DNA from: Rhodanobacteraceae bacterium UBA703
Lineage (GTDB): Bacteria; Pseudomonadota; Gammaproteobacteria; Xanthomonadales; Rhodanobacteraceae
Assembly (NCBI GenBank): GCA_002297645.1
Contig: DBMH01000308.1
Coordinates: forward strand, 1-18,747
Direction of reading: 5' to 3'
Length of the DNA stretch: 18,747 nt
The translations under genes and the position numbers were made by a program. This document shows, in pieces, positions 1 through 7,613 of the stretch (position 1 is its first letter; every line of letters begins with the position of its first letter). The notes under the pieces were generated by a model. It searched no databases, was not told the DNA's origin, and saw only the letters and a program-made list of their open reading frames with translations.

Positions 1-372
1 CAGGCCGAGATCGAACCAGCCGGCGGCATCGGGCCGAACGGCGACGCGACGGCGCAGCGTGACGATGGCGTCGGCGACCGCTCCGGCCGACGCCTGCGCT
101 TGCGCGAGTCCGTCCAGCAGGGCCGCGTCGTCGGCTTGCTGGGACAGCGCCTGCCGGAATGCGGCGATCGCTTCGGTCAGGCGGCCGCGCGCGAGCTGCG
201 CGCGCGCGAAGCATGCCAGTGCGGAGGCATCGTCCGGTTCCAGGGCGAGCGCGCAGGCGGCGGCGTTGTCGGCTTCGGCGAACCGACCCGCGGCGAGAAA
301 GCGTTCGGCGTCGCGCACGAATCGACTCGATGGGCTGGGCGGCGCAGCGGGATTCGTGCGGGATTTCGACAT
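1..372 (-). CDS. TPR-repeat protein, N-terminal part only (runs off the left edge)
   Basis: Reading the minus strand from the ATG at 372-370 gives 124 residues without a stop to the window edge, so only the N-terminal part is present. After a Pro/Ser-rich stretch of about 18 residues come alpha-helical repeats with the tetratricopeptide pattern: an A-x2-FLAAGRFAEA helix, ALALEPDDASAL, then ARAQLARGRLTEAIAAFRQAL and a third repeat ending in RPDAAGWFDLGL. The small/large residue spacing (A, G, A, P at about 34-residue intervals) is typical of TPRs that bind proteins. No signal peptide or membrane segment is visible. It diverges from ruvC across a 242-bp gap. The missing C-terminus would decide between a plain TPR scaffold and a TPR protein fused to an enzyme such as a sulfotransferase or glycosyltransferase. 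Family is well supported; function is not assignable. Confidence 0.75.
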   Translation of the reverse strand, partial: MSKSRTNPAAPPSPSSRFVRDAERFLAAGRFAEADNAAACALALEPDDASALACFARAQLARGRLTEAIAAFRQALSQQADDAALLDGLAQAQASAGAVADAIVTLRRRVAVRPDAAGWFDLGL

Positions 373-450
373 GACGGAAGCGCCGTTGGGCCGAGGTCGA
401 GGCGACGATGCTCGCACGGGTGCGCGAGTCGCGACAATTTGCCCGGAATT

Positions 451-481
451 CGCTGCGTTGCAGCGAGGCTGTTGCTAGACT
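451..481 (+). promoter_or_regulatory. Possible ruvC upstream element: small dyad plus -10-like hexamer
   Basis: CGCTGC-GTT-GCAGCG (451-465) is a perfect 6-bp dyad, and the -10-like TAGACT lies at 476-481. No matching -35 sits at 16-18 bp, and the distance to the ruvC start is about 130 nt. I see no LexA-type SOS box in the 242-bp divergent gap. This is a weak candidate. Confidence 0.2.
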
Positions 482-614
482 CCGCCGCCTGAGTGTTCCG
501 GCGCGAGACGATGAGCTGCGATTCCACAAGCTGGCTTGGCTGCGCCGCGCTTTCCGGTGCGATGCCTTCGTCCGTTCCGCGCCGTGCACCCGGCAGGTGC
601 GTCCGGGCCTCCCG

Positions 615-1151
615 ATGACACGCATCCTCGGCATCGATCCAGGGAGCCAGCGTACCGGCGTCGGTATCATCGACGTCGACGAGGCGGGGCGGTCGCGCCA
701 CGTGTTCCACACCGCGCTGTCCTTGCTCGGGCATGAGCATTTCGCGGGACGGCTGAAACAGATCTTCGACGAGCTCGGCGCGATCGTCGCCGAGTACGCG
801 CCGCAGGAGGCCGCGATCGAGCGCGTCTTCATGGCGAAGAATCCCGACTCGGCGCTGAAGCTCGGCCAGGCCCGCGGCGCGGCGATCTGCGCCGTCGTGC
901 ATCACGGCCTCGGCGTGACCGAGTATGCGGCGCGCGAGGTCAAGCAGGCGGTCGTCGGCACGGGTGCCGGCGACAAGACCCAGGTGCAGCACATGGTCGG
1001 CATCCTGTTGGAACTTCCCGGGCGGCTGCAGGCGGACGCGGCCGACGCGCTGGCGATCGCGCTGGCGCACGCGCACACGCGCACCAGCGTGCAGCGCATC
1101 GGGGCCGAATTCGGCCGCGGCCGGCGCACGACATGGAGGCGGCGCCGATGA
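615..1151 (+). CDS. ruvC: Holliday junction resolvase RuvC
   Basis: Encodes 178 aa (E. coli RuvC is 173). RuvC is the dimeric endonuclease that cuts Holliday junctions symmetrically after RuvAB branch migration. The RNase H-like acidic active site is complete: Asp8 in ILGIDPGSQRTG, Glu69 in AAIERVFMAKN, and Asp141 and Asp144 in LQADAADALAIA. The conserved DSALKLGQARGA segment is at about 78-90. The reading frame stays open upstream to 408, but ATG 615 puts the canonical M-T-R-I-L-G-I-D start in place. The stop overlaps the ruvA start as ATGA (1148-1151), indicating translational coupling. The C-terminal tail (about 165-178) is Arg-rich and beyond the conserved core. Identification is secure. 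Confidence 0.96.
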   Translation: MTRILGIDPGSQRTGVGIIDVDEAGRSRHVFHTALSLLGHEHFAGRLKQIFDELGAIVAEYAPQEAAIERVFMAKNPDSALKLGQARGAAICAVVHHGLGVTEYAAREVKQAVVGTGAGDKTQVQHMVGILLELPGRLQADAADALAIALAHAHTRTSVQRIGAEFGRGRRTTWRRRR

Positions 1152-1741
1152 TCGGCCGCCTCAAGGGCGTGCTCGTATCCAAGCAGCCGCCGTGGCTGCT
1201 GCTCGACGTCAACGGCGTCGGCTACGAGCTGGAGGCGCCGATGTCCACGTTTTTTGACTTGCCGGAAGCCGGCCGCGAGGTGACCCTCCGCACGCACTAC
1301 GCGGTGAAGGAGGACACGGTGGCCCTGTACGGCTTCCTGCGCGAGTCCGAGCGCAGCCTGTTCCGCACCTTGCAGAAGGTGTCGGGCGTCGGTGCGAAGA
1401 TCGCACTGGCGGTGCTGTCCGGCGTCAGCGTCGAGGAATTCGCGCGCCTCGTGCAGACCGGCGACGTGACTGCGCTGACGCGTGTTCCCGGCATCGGCAA
1501 GAAGACCGCCGAACGCATGATCGTGGAGCTGCGCGACCGCGTGGACGGACTCGGGAGCGGCGGTGTTCCCGCGCCGAGCGGTGGCGCGGTACCGCTCGAT
1601 CCGGTGGCCGAGGCGGGCGTCGCGCTGCAGGCGCTCGGCTACAAGCCGGCGGAAGTCACGCGCCTCGTGCGCGACGCCGCCGCACCCGGCGATCGCGCCG
1701 AGGACATCATCCGCAAGGCCCTGAAAGCCGCCCTCCGCTGA
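1148..1741 (+). CDS. ruvA: Holliday junction branch migration protein RuvA
   Basis: Encodes 197 aa, close to the usual 190-205. RuvA tetramers bind the four-way junction and load RuvB rings. The N-terminal OB fold begins MIGRLKGVL and contains the hallmark LLLDVNGVGYEL (18-29). Two helix-hairpin-helix motifs follow, KVSGVGAKIALAVLSG (77-92) and RVPGIGKKTAERMIVEL (112-128). A Gly/Pro-rich flexible linker (about 134-150) leads to domain III (about 150-197), which contacts RuvB. An in-frame ATG lies 15 nt upstream at 1133, but 1148 is preferred: it gives the family-standard MIGRL N-terminus, has GGAGG at 1135-1139 in good spacing, and overlaps the ruvC stop. Unusually, ruvB is not next; kup intervenes. 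Confidence 0.96.
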   Translation: MIGRLKGVLVSKQPPWLLLDVNGVGYELEAPMSTFFDLPEAGREVTLRTHYAVKEDTVALYGFLRESERSLFRTLQKVSGVGAKIALAVLSGVSVEEFARLVQTGDVTALTRVPGIGKKTAERMIVELRDRVDGLGSGGVPAPSGGAVPLDPVAEAGVALQALGYKPAEVTRLVRDAAAPGDRAEDIIRKALKAALR

Positions 1742-1750
1742 GAGCCTCCC

Positions 1751-3640
1751 ATGCATACACAGTCTCCAGACACGACCGGCACCCGGGCGCGCCTGTCCGC
1801 CCTCGCGCTCGGCGCAATCGGCGTCGTCTACGGTGATCTCGGCACCAGTCCGCTCTATACGATGAAGGAGACGTTCGGCACGCACGGGCTGCCGCTGGAC
1901 GAGATGCACGTGCTCGGCGTCCTGTCCCTGGTGTTCTGGACGCTGATGCTGGTGGTCTCGATCAAGTACGCCGGCTTCATCATGCGCGCCGACAACAAGG
2001 GCGAAGGCGGCATCATGGCGCTGACCGCGCTGGCGCAGCGCGGCGTGCGCGAGAACCGCCGCGTGTACTGGGCGGTCACCATGCTCGGCCTGTTCGGCGC
2101 GGCGCTGTTCTTCGGCGACGGCGTGATCACGCCGGCGATGTCGGTGCTGTCGGCGGTCGAGGGCCTCAAGGTGGCGGCGCCGCAGCTCGAGCACTTCGTG
2201 GTGCCGATCACGGTAGTGATCCTGCTCGGCCTGTTCTGGATCCAGAAGCGCGGCAGCGCACGCGTCGGCGCCGTGTTCGGCCCGATCATGTGCCTGTGGT
2301 TCGTCACCCTGGCGGTGGCCGGCGTCGTCCAGATCGTCGAGCATCCGTACGTGCTGAAGGCATTGTCGCCGCACTATGCGGTGCACTTCTTCACGCACGG
2401 CGGCTTGCCGTCGTTCCTCGCGCTCGGCTCGGTCGTGCTGTGCATCACCGGTGCCGAGGCGCTGTATGCCGACATGGGCCACTTCGGCAAGCAGCCGATC
2501 CGGTTCGCCTGGTTCAGTTTCGTGATGCCCGCACTGGTGCTGAATTACTTCGGCCAGGGGGCGCTGCTGCTGTCCGATCCCAAGGCGATCGAGAATCCGT
2601 TCTTCCTGCTCGCGCCGAGCGCGCTGCTGCTCCCCTTCATCGTGCTCGCGACCGTGGCGACGGTGATCGCGTCGCAGGCGGTCATCTCCGGCGCGTACTC
2701 GGTCGCGCGCGAGGCGATCCAGCTCGGCTTCCTGCCGCGCATGCAGATCCGCCACACCTCGCGCGAGACGATCGGCCAGATCTACCTGCCGTGGATCAAC
2801 CGCATGCTGCTCGTGCTGACGCTCGCGGTCGTGCTCGGCTTCCGCTCGTCGAGCAACCTCGCCGCGGCCTACGGCATCGCCGTGGTCGGCACGATGACGA
2901 TCGACGCGGTGCTGGTGATGATCGTGTTCCGCCGCCTCTGGCAGTGGAGCACGCCGCGCGTGTGGGCGGTCGGCTCGGTGTTCCTGGTCGTCGACTTCGG
3001 TTTCCTCGCCGCGAACGCCGACAAGGTCGAGCATGGCGGCTGGTTCCCGCTCGTGCTCGGCGCTCTGATGTTCACGGTGATGACGACCTGGCGGCGCGGG
3101 CGCGAGCTGGTCATGCGCGAGGTGCGCCAGGCCGGCCTCGCGCTGGAGCCCTTCATTTCGTCGATCGTCATGCATCCGCCGCTGCGCGTGCCGGGCACGG
3201 CCGTGTTCCTGACGTCCAATCCGGAAGGCGTGCCGAACGCGCTGTTGCACAACCTCAAGCACAACAAGGTGCTGCACGAACGCAACGTGATCCTGACCGT
3301 CGAGACGGTCGACACGCCGGTGGCCGAGGCGGACGAGCGCGTGCAGGTGCAGCACCTCAGCGACAATTTCCACAAGCTGACCGTGCGATTCGGTTTCGCC
3401 GAAGACGCCGACGTGCCGCAGGTGCTGCTGTCCGTGCGCGATTGCGGCCTGCCGTTCGACCTGATGGACACGACCTTCTTCCTGAGCCGCGAGAGCATCG
3501 TCGCGACCGACCGCCCCGGCATGGCGCTGTGGCGCGACAAGCTGTTCGCTTTCCTGCAGCGCAACGCCTTGCCGGCCACCGCGTTCTTCCAGATTCCCGG
3601 CAACCGGCTGATCGAGCTGGGAACGCAGGTGGAGATCTGA
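1751..3640 (+). CDS. kup: Low-affinity K+ transporter Kup (KUP/HAK/KT family)
   Basis: Encodes 629 aa, the normal length for bacterial Kup. It is an inner-membrane K+/H+ symporter. The signature GVVYGDLGTSPLYTMKE sits at residues 24-40 and includes the conserved Asp of transmembrane segment 1. Hydrophobic segments continue to about residue 430, including the family motifs NKGEGGIMALTALAQRG and LFFGDGVITPAMSVLSAVEG. The last 200 residues form the hydrophilic cytosolic C-terminal domain, including AVFLTSNPEGVPNALLHNLKHNK. It starts 9 nt after ruvA with little Shine-Dalgarno sequence, so it is probably translated from the ruv message. Insertion of a potassium transporter between ruvA and ruvB is unlike the E. 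coli arrangement. From memory the same order is found in other Xanthomonadales, which I cannot verify here. Confidence 0.96.
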   Translation: MHTQSPDTTGTRARLSALALGAIGVVYGDLGTSPLYTMKETFGTHGLPLDEMHVLGVLSLVFWTLMLVVSIKYAGFIMRADNKGEGGIMALTALAQRGVRENRRVYWAVTMLGLFGAALFFGDGVITPAMSVLSAVEGLKVAAPQLEHFVVPITVVILLGLFWIQKRGSARVGAVFGPIMCLWFVTLAVAGVVQIVEHPYVLKALSPHYAVHFFTHGGLPSFLALGSVVLCITGAEALYADMGHFGKQPIRFAWFSFVMPALVLNYFGQGALLLSDPKAIENPFFLLAPSALLLPFIVLATVATVIASQAVISGAYSVAREAIQLGFLPRMQIRHTSRETIGQIYLPWINRMLLVLTLAVVLGFRSSSNLAAAYGIAVVGTMTIDAVLVMIVFRRLWQWSTPRVWAVGSVFLVVDFGFLAANADKVEHGGWFPLVLGALMFTVMTTWRRGRELVMREVRQAGLALEPFISSIVMHPPLRVPGTAVFLTSNPEGVPNALLHNLKHNKVLHERNVILTVETVDTPVAEADERVQVQHLSDNFHKLTVRFGFAEDADVPQVLLSVRDCGLPFDLMDTTFFLSRESIVATDRPGMALWRDKLFAFLQRNALPATAFFQIPGNRLIELGTQVEI

Positions 3641-3656
3641 CGGATTCCGGGAGTGA

Positions 3657-3681
3657 GGCGCCGAACGCCGGAGACGGCGCC
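3657..3681 (+). terminator. GC-rich hairpin after kup (weak terminator candidate)
   Basis: GGCGCCG (3657-3663) pairs perfectly with CGGCGCC (3675-3681) around an 11-nt loop, starting 17 nt after the kup stop. No T-run follows, so it may be a weak or Rho-assisted terminator, an mRNA 3'-end stabiliser, or simply a product of high GC content. Confidence 0.3.
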
Positions 3682-3755
3682 GCCGCGACGACGGGATACT
3701 GAACGGCGACTGCGGTCGCCTGCGCACATGCCTATCTCGCCGGTCGCAACGCGGC

Positions 3756-3761
3756 GATAAT
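3756..3761 (+). promoter_or_regulatory. -10-like hexamer upstream of ruvB
   Basis: GATAAT (5 of 6 matches to the sigma-70 -10 consensus) lies 36 nt before the ruvB ATG in the 157-bp kup-ruvB gap. The bases 17 bp upstream do not resemble a -35. Together with the hairpin after kup, it suggests ruvB may have its own promoter. Confidence 0.25.
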
Positions 3762-3797
3762 CCAGCGATTCCCCGTTCCCGATTCTCCGGCCCCCCC

Positions 3798-4868
3798 ATG
3801 GACCGTCTCACCTCGGCCAGCTCCACCCGCGAGGACGAACTGCTCGAATCGTCGATTCGCCCGCAGCGGCTGGCCGAATACCTCGGCCAGGCGAGCGTGC
3901 GCGAGCAACTCGGGCTGTCGATCGAGGCGGCGAAGCGCCGCGGGGAGGCGCTCGACCACGTGCTGATCTTCGGGCCGCCGGGGCTCGGCAAGACGACGCT
4001 TTCGCACGTCGTCGCGAACGAGCTCGGCGTGAACCTGCGCACGACGTCCGGCCCGGTGCTGGAGCGTCCCGGCGACCTCGCCGCGCTGCTGACCAACCTG
4101 CAGCCGCGCGACGTGCTGTTCGTCGACGAGATCCACCGCCTCTCGCCGATCGTCGAGGAGGTGCTGTATCCCGCGCTGGAGGACTTCCAGATCGACATCA
4201 TGATCGGCGAAGGCCCGGCCGCACGCTCGATCAAGCTCGACCTGCCGCCGTTCACGCTGGTCGGCGCGACCACGCGCGCGGGCCTGCTCACGGCACCGCT
4301 GCGCGATCGATTCGGCATCGTGCAGCGACTGGAGTTCTACAGCCCGCTGGAGCTGTCCGCGATCGTGCGGCGAGCGGCGAAGATCCTCGGTATCGGCTGC
4401 GACGCCGACGGCGCTGCCGAGATCGCGCGACGCGCGCGCGGCACGCCGCGCATCGCCAATCGTCTGCTGCGTCGCGTGCGCGACTATGCCGAGGTGCGGG
4501 CCGGCGGCACGATCACGCGCGATGCCGCGAACGCGGCGCTGGAAATGCTCAAGGTCGACGCCGAAGGCTTCGACGCGCTGGACCGTCGCCTGCTCACCAC
4601 GATCATCGAGAACTTCGACGGCGGCCCGGTCGGCGTCGAATCGCTGGCCGCCGCGATCAGCGAAGAACGCGGCACGATCGAGGACGTGCTCGAGCCGTTC
4701 CTGATCCAGCAGGGATTCCTCGTGCGCACGGCGCGCGGCCGCATGGTCACCGGCAAGGCCTACCGCCATTTTGGCCTGCCTTCACCGCGCCGGACCGCGG
4801 TGGAGGACCTGTTCGACGGCGGCGACGCGGCGCGCGGGATTCGGGATCCGGAAAAGAAGGAACCATGA
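3798..4868 (+). CDS. ruvB: Holliday junction branch migration ATPase RuvB
   Basis: Encodes 356 aa (family about 330-350). RuvB is the hexameric AAA+ motor that pumps DNA through the RuvA-bound junction. Motifs in order: SIRPQRLAEYLGQ near the N-terminus (19-31), Walker A GPPGLGKTT (59-67), Walker B DEIH (110-113), sensor 1 GATTR (156-160), the RDRFG arginine-finger segment (169-173), sensor 2 GTPRIANRLLRRVRDYA, and a C-terminal winged-helix domain with ISEERGTIEDVLEPFLIQ and the TARGR-x4-KAYRHFG signature. The start at 3798 gives the expected N-terminus. It is separated from ruvA by kup and a 157-bp gap, and its stop overlaps ybgC as ATGA. The C-terminal tail after HFGLP is about 27 residues long. 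Confidence 0.97.
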   Translation: MDRLTSASSTREDELLESSIRPQRLAEYLGQASVREQLGLSIEAAKRRGEALDHVLIFGPPGLGKTTLSHVVANELGVNLRTTSGPVLERPGDLAALLTNLQPRDVLFVDEIHRLSPIVEEVLYPALEDFQIDIMIGEGPAARSIKLDLPPFTLVGATTRAGLLTAPLRDRFGIVQRLEFYSPLELSAIVRRAAKILGIGCDADGAAEIARRARGTPRIANRLLRRVRDYAEVRAGGTITRDAANAALEMLKVDAEGFDALDRRLLTTIIENFDGGPVGVESLAAAISEERGTIEDVLEPFLIQQGFLVRTARGRMVTGKAYRHFGLPSPRRTAVEDLFDGGDAARGIRDPEKKEP

Positions 4869-5383
4869 CGCATTCCGATGTTTCGCCTGAGGGATACCGT
4901 CCCCGGCCGCCGGCTTCCGATGCCCGATCCCCGCTTTTCGCCTGGCCCGCCCGCGTCTACTGGGAGGATACGGATGCCGGCGGGGTCGTTTATCATGCGC
5001 GCTACCTGCATTTCCTCGAACGCGCGCGCACCGAATGGCTGCGCACCGCCGGCATCGGCCAGCAGGCGCTGCGCGAGGCGTTCGGAATCGTCTTCGTGGT
5101 GCACCGCATGGAGCTCGACTTCAACGCGCCCGCGCGCCTCGACGATCTCCTGACGGCGACGGTGGAGCCGGTCGAGCGGCGCAGCGCGAGTTTCGTGGTG
5201 CGGCAGGCGCTGCGCCGCGAACCGGAAGCCCGGCCGCTGGTCGAAGCCCGCGTGCGCATCGCCTGCATCGACGCGCAGCGCTTCCGCCCGCGTCCGATTC
5301 CGGACGGCCTGTTTCAGTGGGACGGTCCGGAAGACCGTTCCGGCACGGGGATGTGCCGTCGCAACGAGCAGGGAAGTGCTTGA
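4865..5383 (+). CDS. ybgC: Tol-Pal-associated acyl-CoA thioesterase YbgC
   Basis: Encodes 172 aa, longer than E. coli YbgC (134 aa), with about 20 extra N-terminal and about 20 extra C-terminal residues. It is a hot-dog-fold thioesterase, the usual first gene of tol-pal clusters, and acts on acyl-CoA or acyl-ACP in the cytoplasm. The active-site motif YWEDTDAGGVVYHARYLHFLERARTE spans about 33-57. Asp37, the second Asp, corresponds to the catalytic Asp18 of the characterised family members. Downstream come the FVVHRMELDFNAPARLDD beta-strand region and a final ACIDAQRFRPRPIP strand. The ATG overlaps the ruvB stop and is preceded by AGAAGG at 4855-4860, supporting this start despite the extended N-terminus. 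The last residues (EDRSGTGMCRRNEQGSA) look unstructured. Confidence 0.93.
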   Translation: MTHSDVSPEGYRPRPPASDARSPLFAWPARVYWEDTDAGGVVYHARYLHFLERARTEWLRTAGIGQQALREAFGIVFVVHRMELDFNAPARLDDLLTATVEPVERRSASFVVRQALRREPEARPLVEARVRIACIDAQRFRPRPIPDGLFQWDGPEDRSGTGMCRRNEQGSA

Positions 5384-5477
5384 TGCGGGATGACGGGACG
5401 CGGCCTGGCCGCAGCCGTTTGTTTGCAAGCCGCGGCAGGACGCCCGGCTCCGCGAAATTCCAAGAGACCATCGAACG

Positions 5478-6164
5478 ATGAACAACGAACTCAACGTCCT
5501 CGCCCTGATCCTCGGGGCCAGCCTGCCGGTCAAGCTCGTGCTCGGCATCCTGATCGCGTTCTCGATCGCGTCGTGGTTCATCATCTTCCGCAAGAAGAAG
5601 ATGCTCGATCGCGCCAATGCCAGCGCCGACGAGTTCGAGGAGCGCTTCTGGTCGGGCGCCGATCTTGCGGGCCTGTTCAAGGAGATCACCAGCGGCAGCG
5701 AGCGCGTGACCGGCAGCGCGGCGATCTTCGAAGCCGGCTTCCGCGAGTTCGCACGGCTGCGCCAGCGCCGCGCGGTCGACTCGCGCACGCTGCTCGAAGG
5801 CGCCCAGCGCGCGATGCGCGTCGCCGCGGTGCGCGAAGGCGACCGCCTCGAGCGCAATCTCGAATTCCTCGCCAACGTCGGTTCCATCAGCCCATACGTC
5901 GGCCTGTTCGGCACGGTATGGGGCATCATGATCGCGTTCCAGGGCCTGGCCAACGTCAAGGAGGCGACCATCGCGATGGTCGCGCCGGGCATTTCCGAGG
6001 CGCTGATCGCGACCGCGATGGGCCTGTTCGCCGCGATTCCCGCGGTATGGGCGTACAACCGCTACTCGACGCGCCTGGAGCGGGTGAACCTGCGCTACGA
6101 CACGTTCGTCGAGGAGTTCTCCTCGATCCTCGCGCGCCAGGCGAACCTCGAGGACGCGCCGTAA
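5478..6164 (+). CDS. tolQ: Tol-Pal system proton-channel protein TolQ
   Basis: Encodes 228 aa, matching the family (E. coli 230). TolQ is an inner-membrane MotA/ExbB-type protein that forms the proton-driven motor with TolR and energises TolA at the division site. Three membrane segments are visible: about 16-37 (LPVKLVLGILIAFSIASWF), about 135-155 (ISPYVGLFGTVWGIMIAF) and about 171-193 (ISEALIATAMGLFAAIPAVWAY). A large cytoplasmic loop lies between the first and second. GLFGTVWGIM and APGISEALIATAMGL are the family signatures. It is 94 nt after ybgC. That gap contains a small dyad (GCGGCC-T-GGCCGC, 5400-5412) but no convincing promoter. AAGAGA about 10 nt upstream could serve as ribosome binding site. 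Confidence 0.96.
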   Translation: MNNELNVLALILGASLPVKLVLGILIAFSIASWFIIFRKKKMLDRANASADEFEERFWSGADLAGLFKEITSGSERVTGSAAIFEAGFREFARLRQRRAVDSRTLLEGAQRAMRVAAVREGDRLERNLEFLANVGSISPYVGLFGTVWGIMIAFQGLANVKEATIAMVAPGISEALIATAMGLFAAIPAVWAYNRYSTRLERVNLRYDTFVEEFSSILARQANLEDAP

Positions 6165-6199
6165 CCCCGTGCGGGTCCGCGTCGCGTTGGAGCCAGCCC

Positions 6200-6640
<441 letters not shown>

Positions 6641-6644
6641 GCGA

Positions 6645-7613
6645 ATGGAGAGTTTCGGCGACAAGGCGCGCGCACTCGCTCTGGCGATAGGCCTGCATCT
6701 CGCGGTCCTCCTGGCCCTGTTGATCGGGTTGTGGTGGACGAGCGAGAGCAAGCCGGTGGTGATGCCGGGGCCGGTGATCGAGGCGACGCTGGTCGGGCCG
6801 ACGGCGGCGCCGAAGTCCGGTGCGCGCAAGCCGGCGCCGCCGAAGCCGGCACCGGAGGCGAAGGCGGAGCCTCCGGCGCCCGCGCCGCCCAAGCCGGAGC
6901 CGAAGCCCGAGCCGCCGAAACCGGAATCGAAGCCGGAGCCGAAACCGCAGCCGCCGAAGGAGACGCCGGCGCCGGTGCAGAAGCAGGACGTGGTCGACCA
7001 GGAGAAGATCGCCGCGATCGCGCAGCAGAAGGCCGAGGAGCAGAAGAAGGAACAGGAAGCCAAGCAGAAGCAGCGCCAGATCGAGCTCGAGCAGGAGCAG
7101 AAGGAAAAGGAGCAACGCGAGGACAAGGCGCGCAAGCTCAAGGAAGAACAGCTGAAGCAGCTCGCCGACCTGCGCAAGCAGCGCGAGGCGGCGGACAAGG
7201 CGGCGAAGCAGGAACGCGACAAGCTGTCGAAGCTGGAGAGCAGCAACCGCGTCGCGGCGCAGGACAAGCCGGCGCAGCCGGAGGCGGAGCACGAGGCCCC
7301 GCAGGCGCAGACCGGCGCCGGCGGGCAGGACGACGACCTCACGGCGCGGTACGTGGCGGCGGTGTCGGCCGCGGTGACGCAGAACTGGAACCGCCCCGAC
7401 AGTGCGGTCGCGGGCCTGCGCTGCACGCTGAACATCGTGCAGATCCCCGGCGGCGACGTGATTTCGGTGACGGTCGGTTCTCCCTGCAATGCCGACGCGC
7501 CGACGCGCAGTTCGATCGAGCAGGCGGTCATGAAGGCGGCGCCGTTGCCGTACCAGGGCTACGAGAAAGTGTTCAGCCGCCGCTTCACCCTCAATTTCAG
7601 ATACGACGGATGA
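6645..7613 (+). CDS. tolA: Tol-Pal system envelope-spanning protein TolA
   Basis: Encodes 322 aa, shorter than E. coli TolA (421 aa) because of a shorter helical rod. TolA is anchored in the inner membrane and reaches across the periplasm to TolB/Pal. Segments: membrane helix about 10-31 (ALALAIGLHLAVLLALLIGLW); Pro/Lys/Glu-rich stretch about 62-110 built of KPEP-like units; charged Gln/Lys/Glu helix about 117-200; globular domain III about 228-322 (DDLTARYVAAVSAAVTQNWNRP and onward). Cys260 and Cys281 are placed like the conserved disulfide of TolA domain III. It starts 4 nt after tolR. Its stop overlaps the tolB ATG. The antisense strand is open over much of this gene only because of the biased composition. 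Confidence 0.95.
   Translation: MESFGDKARALALAIGLHLAVLLALLIGLWWTSESKPVVMPGPVIEATLVGPTAAPKSGARKPAPPKPAPEAKAEPPAPAPPKPEPKPEPPKPESKPEPKPQPPKETPAPVQKQDVVDQEKIAAIAQQKAEEQKKEQEAKQKQRQIELEQEQKEKEQREDKARKLKEEQLKQLADLRKQREAADKAAKQERDKLSKLESSNRVAAQDKPAQPEAEHEAPQAQTGAGGQDDDLTARYVAAVSAAVTQNWNRPDSAVAGLRCTLNIVQIPGGDVISVTVGSPCNADAPTRSSIEQAVMKAAPLPYQGYEKVFSRRFTLNFRYDG
6831..6968 (+). repeat. Degenerate 12-nt tandem repeat encoding the TolA Pro-Lys-Glu stretch
   Basis: CCGAAGCCGGAG-like 12-mers recur imperfectly and in frame across this stretch, encoding K-P-E-P and P-P-K-P units at TolA residues about 63-108. Such repeats can change length by slippage in steps that keep the frame. They would shorten or lengthen a periplasmic spacer rather than break the gene. 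Confidence 0.6.

Noticed and set aside
2290..3702. 470-codon plus-strand frame inside kup
   Set aside because: It is the +1 frame of kup and is dominated by Arg and Ala. The kup frame carries the full family sequence.
902..4318. 1138-codon open frame on the minus strand across ruvC, ruvA, kup and ruvB
   Set aside because: It is antisense to four well-identified genes, rich in Arg, His, Asp and Gln with no domain pattern, and has no supported start. High-GC coding DNA commonly leaves this antisense frame open.
4760..6058. 432-codon minus-strand frame opposite ybgC and tolQ
   Set aside because: It is a low-information Arg/Ser/Ala-rich translation opposite secure genes; a composition shadow.
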